Source: Jiangella sp. DSM 45060
GTDB taxonomy: Bacteria > Actinomycetota > Actinomycetes > Jiangellales > Jiangellaceae
Assembly (NCBI RefSeq): GCF_900105175.1
Contig: NZ_LT629771.1
Coordinates: forward strand, 2,108,001-2,172,000
DNA length: 64,000 nucleotides
Direction: 5' to 3'
Shown: positions 61,885 to 64,000 of the stretch, piece after piece
Layout: every line of letters starts with the position of its first letter
Position numbering within the stretch: position 1 is the stretch's first letter
Notes under the pieces: generated by a model
Told to the model about the DNA's origin: nothing
Database searches by the model: none
Seen by the model: the letters and a program-made list of their open reading frames with translations, nothing else
Program-made: the position numbers and the translations under genes

Positions 61885-62837
61885 CGCTTGGCCTTCGCTT
61901 TCGTCCGGGTGATCTTGCCGGTCTCGTGCAGTTCCTCCAGACCTTCCTGGATGACCTCGGCGTAGACGTCGTCGGGGTCGAGGCGCCGCAGTTCCTCGGC
62001 CAGCGAGTCGCCGGCGCTGCGGCGGGGGAGCGCGACGCGGCGGTCGGCGCGGCCGGGGACGGTCAGCGTCGCCACCTCGTCGTCGGGACGCTCGATGGCG
62101 ATCGCGCCGGACGGACGGTCGAGCCGCACGCTGAACAGGCCCTCGACGCCGGTCGCCTTGGTCCGCGTGACGGGGACGCGCAGCGTGTGCGCCAGCCACC
62201 CGGCCAGCAGGTCGGCGCTCGGGTTGTCCGGACCGCCGACGACCCGCGCCGCCGTGATCTCCTCGTGCGGCGGCTGGTCCAGCGCCGCCGCGAGCAGCGC
62301 CCGCCACAGTGTCAGCCGCGTCCACGAGAGGTCGGTGTCGCCCGGCTGGTACGTCTCGGCCCGCTCCTGCAGCGCCGCGCTCGGCCGCTTGCAGGCCGCG
62401 GCGTCGGTGATGCGCCGCTGCGCCAGCCGCCCGACGGGGTCGTCGGCCGGCACCGGGGGAGACTCGGCCGGCCACCACGCGACCACCGGGTTGTCGGGCA
62501 GCAGCAGCGGGACGATGACGGACTCGGCGTGCCCGGTGAGCGGCCCGAACAGCCGCAGCACGACCACCTCGCTGGCGCCGGCGTCGCCGCCGACGCGGAT
62601 CTGCGCGTCGAGCCGGGCCGACCCGCGCGACGTGCCCTTGATGACGGCGATGATGCGGCACGGGTGCTCGTGGCTGGCCTGGTTCGCCGACTCGATGGCA
62701 TCCTCGGCGCCGGCCTCCTCGGTGACGAGGACCAGCGTGAGGACGCGACCCAGCGCGACCGCGCCGTGCTTCTCGCGCAGCTCGACCAGGCGCTTGCCGA
62801 CGTCGCCGGCGGTGGTCGACGGGATGTCGATGATCAT
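61881..62837 (-). CDS. opcA: Glucose-6-phosphate dehydrogenase assembly protein OpcA
   Basis: 318 residues from ATG 62837, overlapping the zwf stop (ATGA). Family features: IIDIPSTTAGDVGKRLVELREKHGAVALGRVLTLV at the start, HPCRIIAVIKGTSRGSARLDAQIRVGGDAGASEVVVLRL, and VPLLLPDNPVVAWWPAESP near 120. OpcA activates or assembles Zwf in cyanobacteria and actinobacteria. Its C-terminus is Lys-rich (KITRTKAKAKR). Confidence 0.95.
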   Translation of the reverse strand: MIIDIPSTTAGDVGKRLVELREKHGAVALGRVLTLVLVTEEAGAEDAIESANQASHEHPCRIIAVIKGTSRGSARLDAQIRVGGDAGASEVVVLRLFGPLTGHAESVIVPLLLPDNPVVAWWPAESPPVPADDPVGRLAQRRITDAAACKRPSAALQERAETYQPGDTDLSWTRLTLWRALLAAALDQPPHEEITAARVVGGPDNPSADLLAGWLAHTLRVPVTRTKATGVEGLFSVRLDRPSGAIAIERPDDEVATLTVPGRADRRVALPRRSAGDSLAEELRRLDPDDVYAEVIQEGLEELHETGKITRTKAKAKR

Positions 62838-64000
62838 GGACGCCTCCAGGTGCGGCCGTCGCGGGCCAGCATCTCCTCGGCCGACGCGGGGCCCCAGCCG
62901 CCGGGCGAGTACTGCTCGGGCTGCCCCGGGCTCGCCGCCCAGAACTCCTCGATCGGGTCGAGGATCTGCCAGGACAGCTCGACCTCCTCGTGCCGCGGGA
63001 ACAGCGGCGGGTCGCCCAGCAGGACGTCGAGGATCAGCCGCTCGTACGCCTCGGGGCTCTCCTCGGTGAACGAGCCGCCGTAGCCGAAGTCCATGGTGAC
63101 GTCTCGCACCTCCATGGCCGTGCCGGGCACCTTCGACCCGAACCGGATGGTCACGCCTTCGTCCGGCTGCACCCGGATGACCAGCGCGTTCTCCCCGAGC
63201 TCCTCGGTGGCCGTGGACTCGAACGGCAGGTGCGGCGCCCGCTTGAACACGATCGCCACCTCGGTGACACGGCGCCCGAGCCGCTTGCCGGTGCGCAGGT
63301 AGAACGGCACGCCGGCCCAGCGGCGGGTGTCGATGTCGAGGCGGACGGCGGCGAAGGTCTCGGTCGTGGACTCGGGCGGGATGCCGTCCTCCTCGAGGAA
63401 CCCCCTCACCTTCTGCCCGCCGGCCCAGCCCGCCGCGTACTGCCCGCGCGCGGTGTGCTCGCGGAGGTCCGGAGGCAGCCGGACGGCGGAGAGCGCCTTC
63501 TCCTTCTCCGCCCGCAGGTCCGACGCGTTGAACGAGACCGGCTCCTCCATGGCCACCAGCGCCAGCAGCTGCAGCAGGTGGTTCTGGATGACGTCGCGGG
63601 CCGCGCCGATGCCGTCGTAGTAGCCGGCCCGGCTCTCGATGCCGATGTCCTCGGCCATCGTGATCTGCACGTGGTCGACGAAGTGGGCGTTCCAGATCGG
63701 CTCGAACAGCTGGTTCGCGAATCGCAGCGCCAGGATGTTCTGGACCGTCTCCTTGCCCAGGTAGTGGTCGATGCGGAAGATCGAGTCGGGCGGGAAGATG
63801 CTCTCGACCGTCGCGTTGAGCTGCCGGGCGCTGGCGAGGTCGTGGCCGAACGGCTTCTCGATGATCACCCGGCGCCACTGCTCCGGGCCGTCCGGGTGGG
63901 CCAGCCCGGAGCGGTCCAGCTGCTTGCAGACGATGTCGAAGAACGACGGCGGGATCGACAGGTAGAACGCGTGGTTGCCGCCCGTGCCCTGCTGTTCGTC
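62834..64000 (-). CDS. zwf: Glucose-6-phosphate 1-dehydrogenase, C-terminal 388 residues (truncated by window end)
   Basis: The frame is open to base 64000; the N-terminal ~120 residues including the NADP fold lie outside. Visible motifs: VIIEKPFGHDLASA, then RIDHYLGKETVQNILALRFAN, the substrate-binding His-Tyr-Leu-Gly-Lys signature, and PFYLRTGKRL further on. It oxidises glucose-6-phosphate with NADP+, the entry to the oxidative pentose phosphate path. The stop overlaps the opcA start, so translation is coupled down to pgl. Confidence 0.97.
   Translation of the reverse strand, partial: DEQQGTGGNHAFYLSIPPSFFDIVCKQLDRSGLAHPDGPEQWRRVIIEKPFGHDLASARQLNATVESIFPPDSIFRIDHYLGKETVQNILALRFANQLFEPIWNAHFVDHVQITMAEDIGIESRAGYYDGIGAARDVIQNHLLQLLALVAMEEPVSFNASDLRAEKEKALSAVRLPPDLREHTARGQYAAGWAGGQKVRGFLEEDGIPPESTTETFAAVRLDIDTRRWAGVPFYLRTGKRLGRRVTEVAIVFKRAPHLPFESTATEELGENALVIRVQPDEGVTIRFGSKVPGTAMEVRDVTMDFGYGGSFTEESPEAYERLILDVLLGDPPLFPRHEEVELSWQILDPIEEFWAASPGQPEQYSPGGWGPASAEEMLARDGRTWRRP

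Overview
The window is very GC-rich and gene-dense. The markers point to an actinobacterium: whiA, rbpA, a mycothiol-type maleylpyruvate isomerase homologue, an opcA/zwf pair, an F420-type luciferase-like enzyme, and many GTG/TTG and apparently leaderless starts. Lineage is inferred from gene content only; a Jiangella-like, non-mycolate actinomycete would fit, but I cannot prove it. The core is the conserved actinobacterial block uvrB ... uvrA ... uvrC-rapZ-yvcK-whiA ... gap-pgk-tpiA-secG-rbpA ... pgl-opcA-zwf, with accessory genes between.

Layout. 1-15.6 kb: the end of a heptad-repeat membrane-anchored protein, a secreted M14 peptidase, and a set of envelope-glycan genes (multi-TM protein, DUF2613 peptide, GT4 glycosyltransferase, methyltransferase, AftD-like arabinofuranosyltransferase), then a PfpI/DJ-1 protein and an LLM oxidoreductase. 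15.7-24.5 kb: a DUF3068 protein with a 3x102-bp tandem repeat, rpsA, a lipoprotein, a divergent GPP34 (GOLPH3-like)/TetR pair, a coaE-grpB fusion, then about 600 bp of repeat-rich non-coding DNA. 24.5-38.5 kb: an AAA ATPase divergent from uvrB, then two paralogous modules of a secreted subtilase plus an HTH regulator, the subtilases facing each other across a 20-bp perfect palindrome. 38.6-46.6 kb: terC behind a yybP-ykoY manganese riboswitch, an MBL hydrolase, an MDMPI-type enzyme, uvrA, a Tat/Rieske lipoprotein and a TM-helix-repeat protein. 46.8-64 kb: uvrC-rapZ-yvcK-whiA-pth2, a flotillin/NfeD pair, the glycolytic operon with secG and rbpA, a divergent WYL-regulator/DinB-ankyrin pair, and pgl-opcA-zwf (zwf runs off the window).

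How it fits together. uvrA, uvrB and uvrC lie apart but each is preceded by the same LexA-independent DNA-damage promoter architecture (TTGTCRGTG-N8-TANNNT, the RecA-NDp/PafBC type). It is perfect at uvrB, 8/9 in the upstream box at uvrC and 7/9 at uvrA. At uvrB and uvrC the -10 box sits 7 bases before the start codon, implying leaderless mRNAs. The same motif also recurs in a dispersed repeat: twice inside the coding sequence of the 5.4-7.4 kb membrane protein and once, as a perfect match, in the 24 kb intergenic region. This possibly mobile damage-promoter repeat and the riboswitch's ribosome-binding-site logic are the most interesting observations here.
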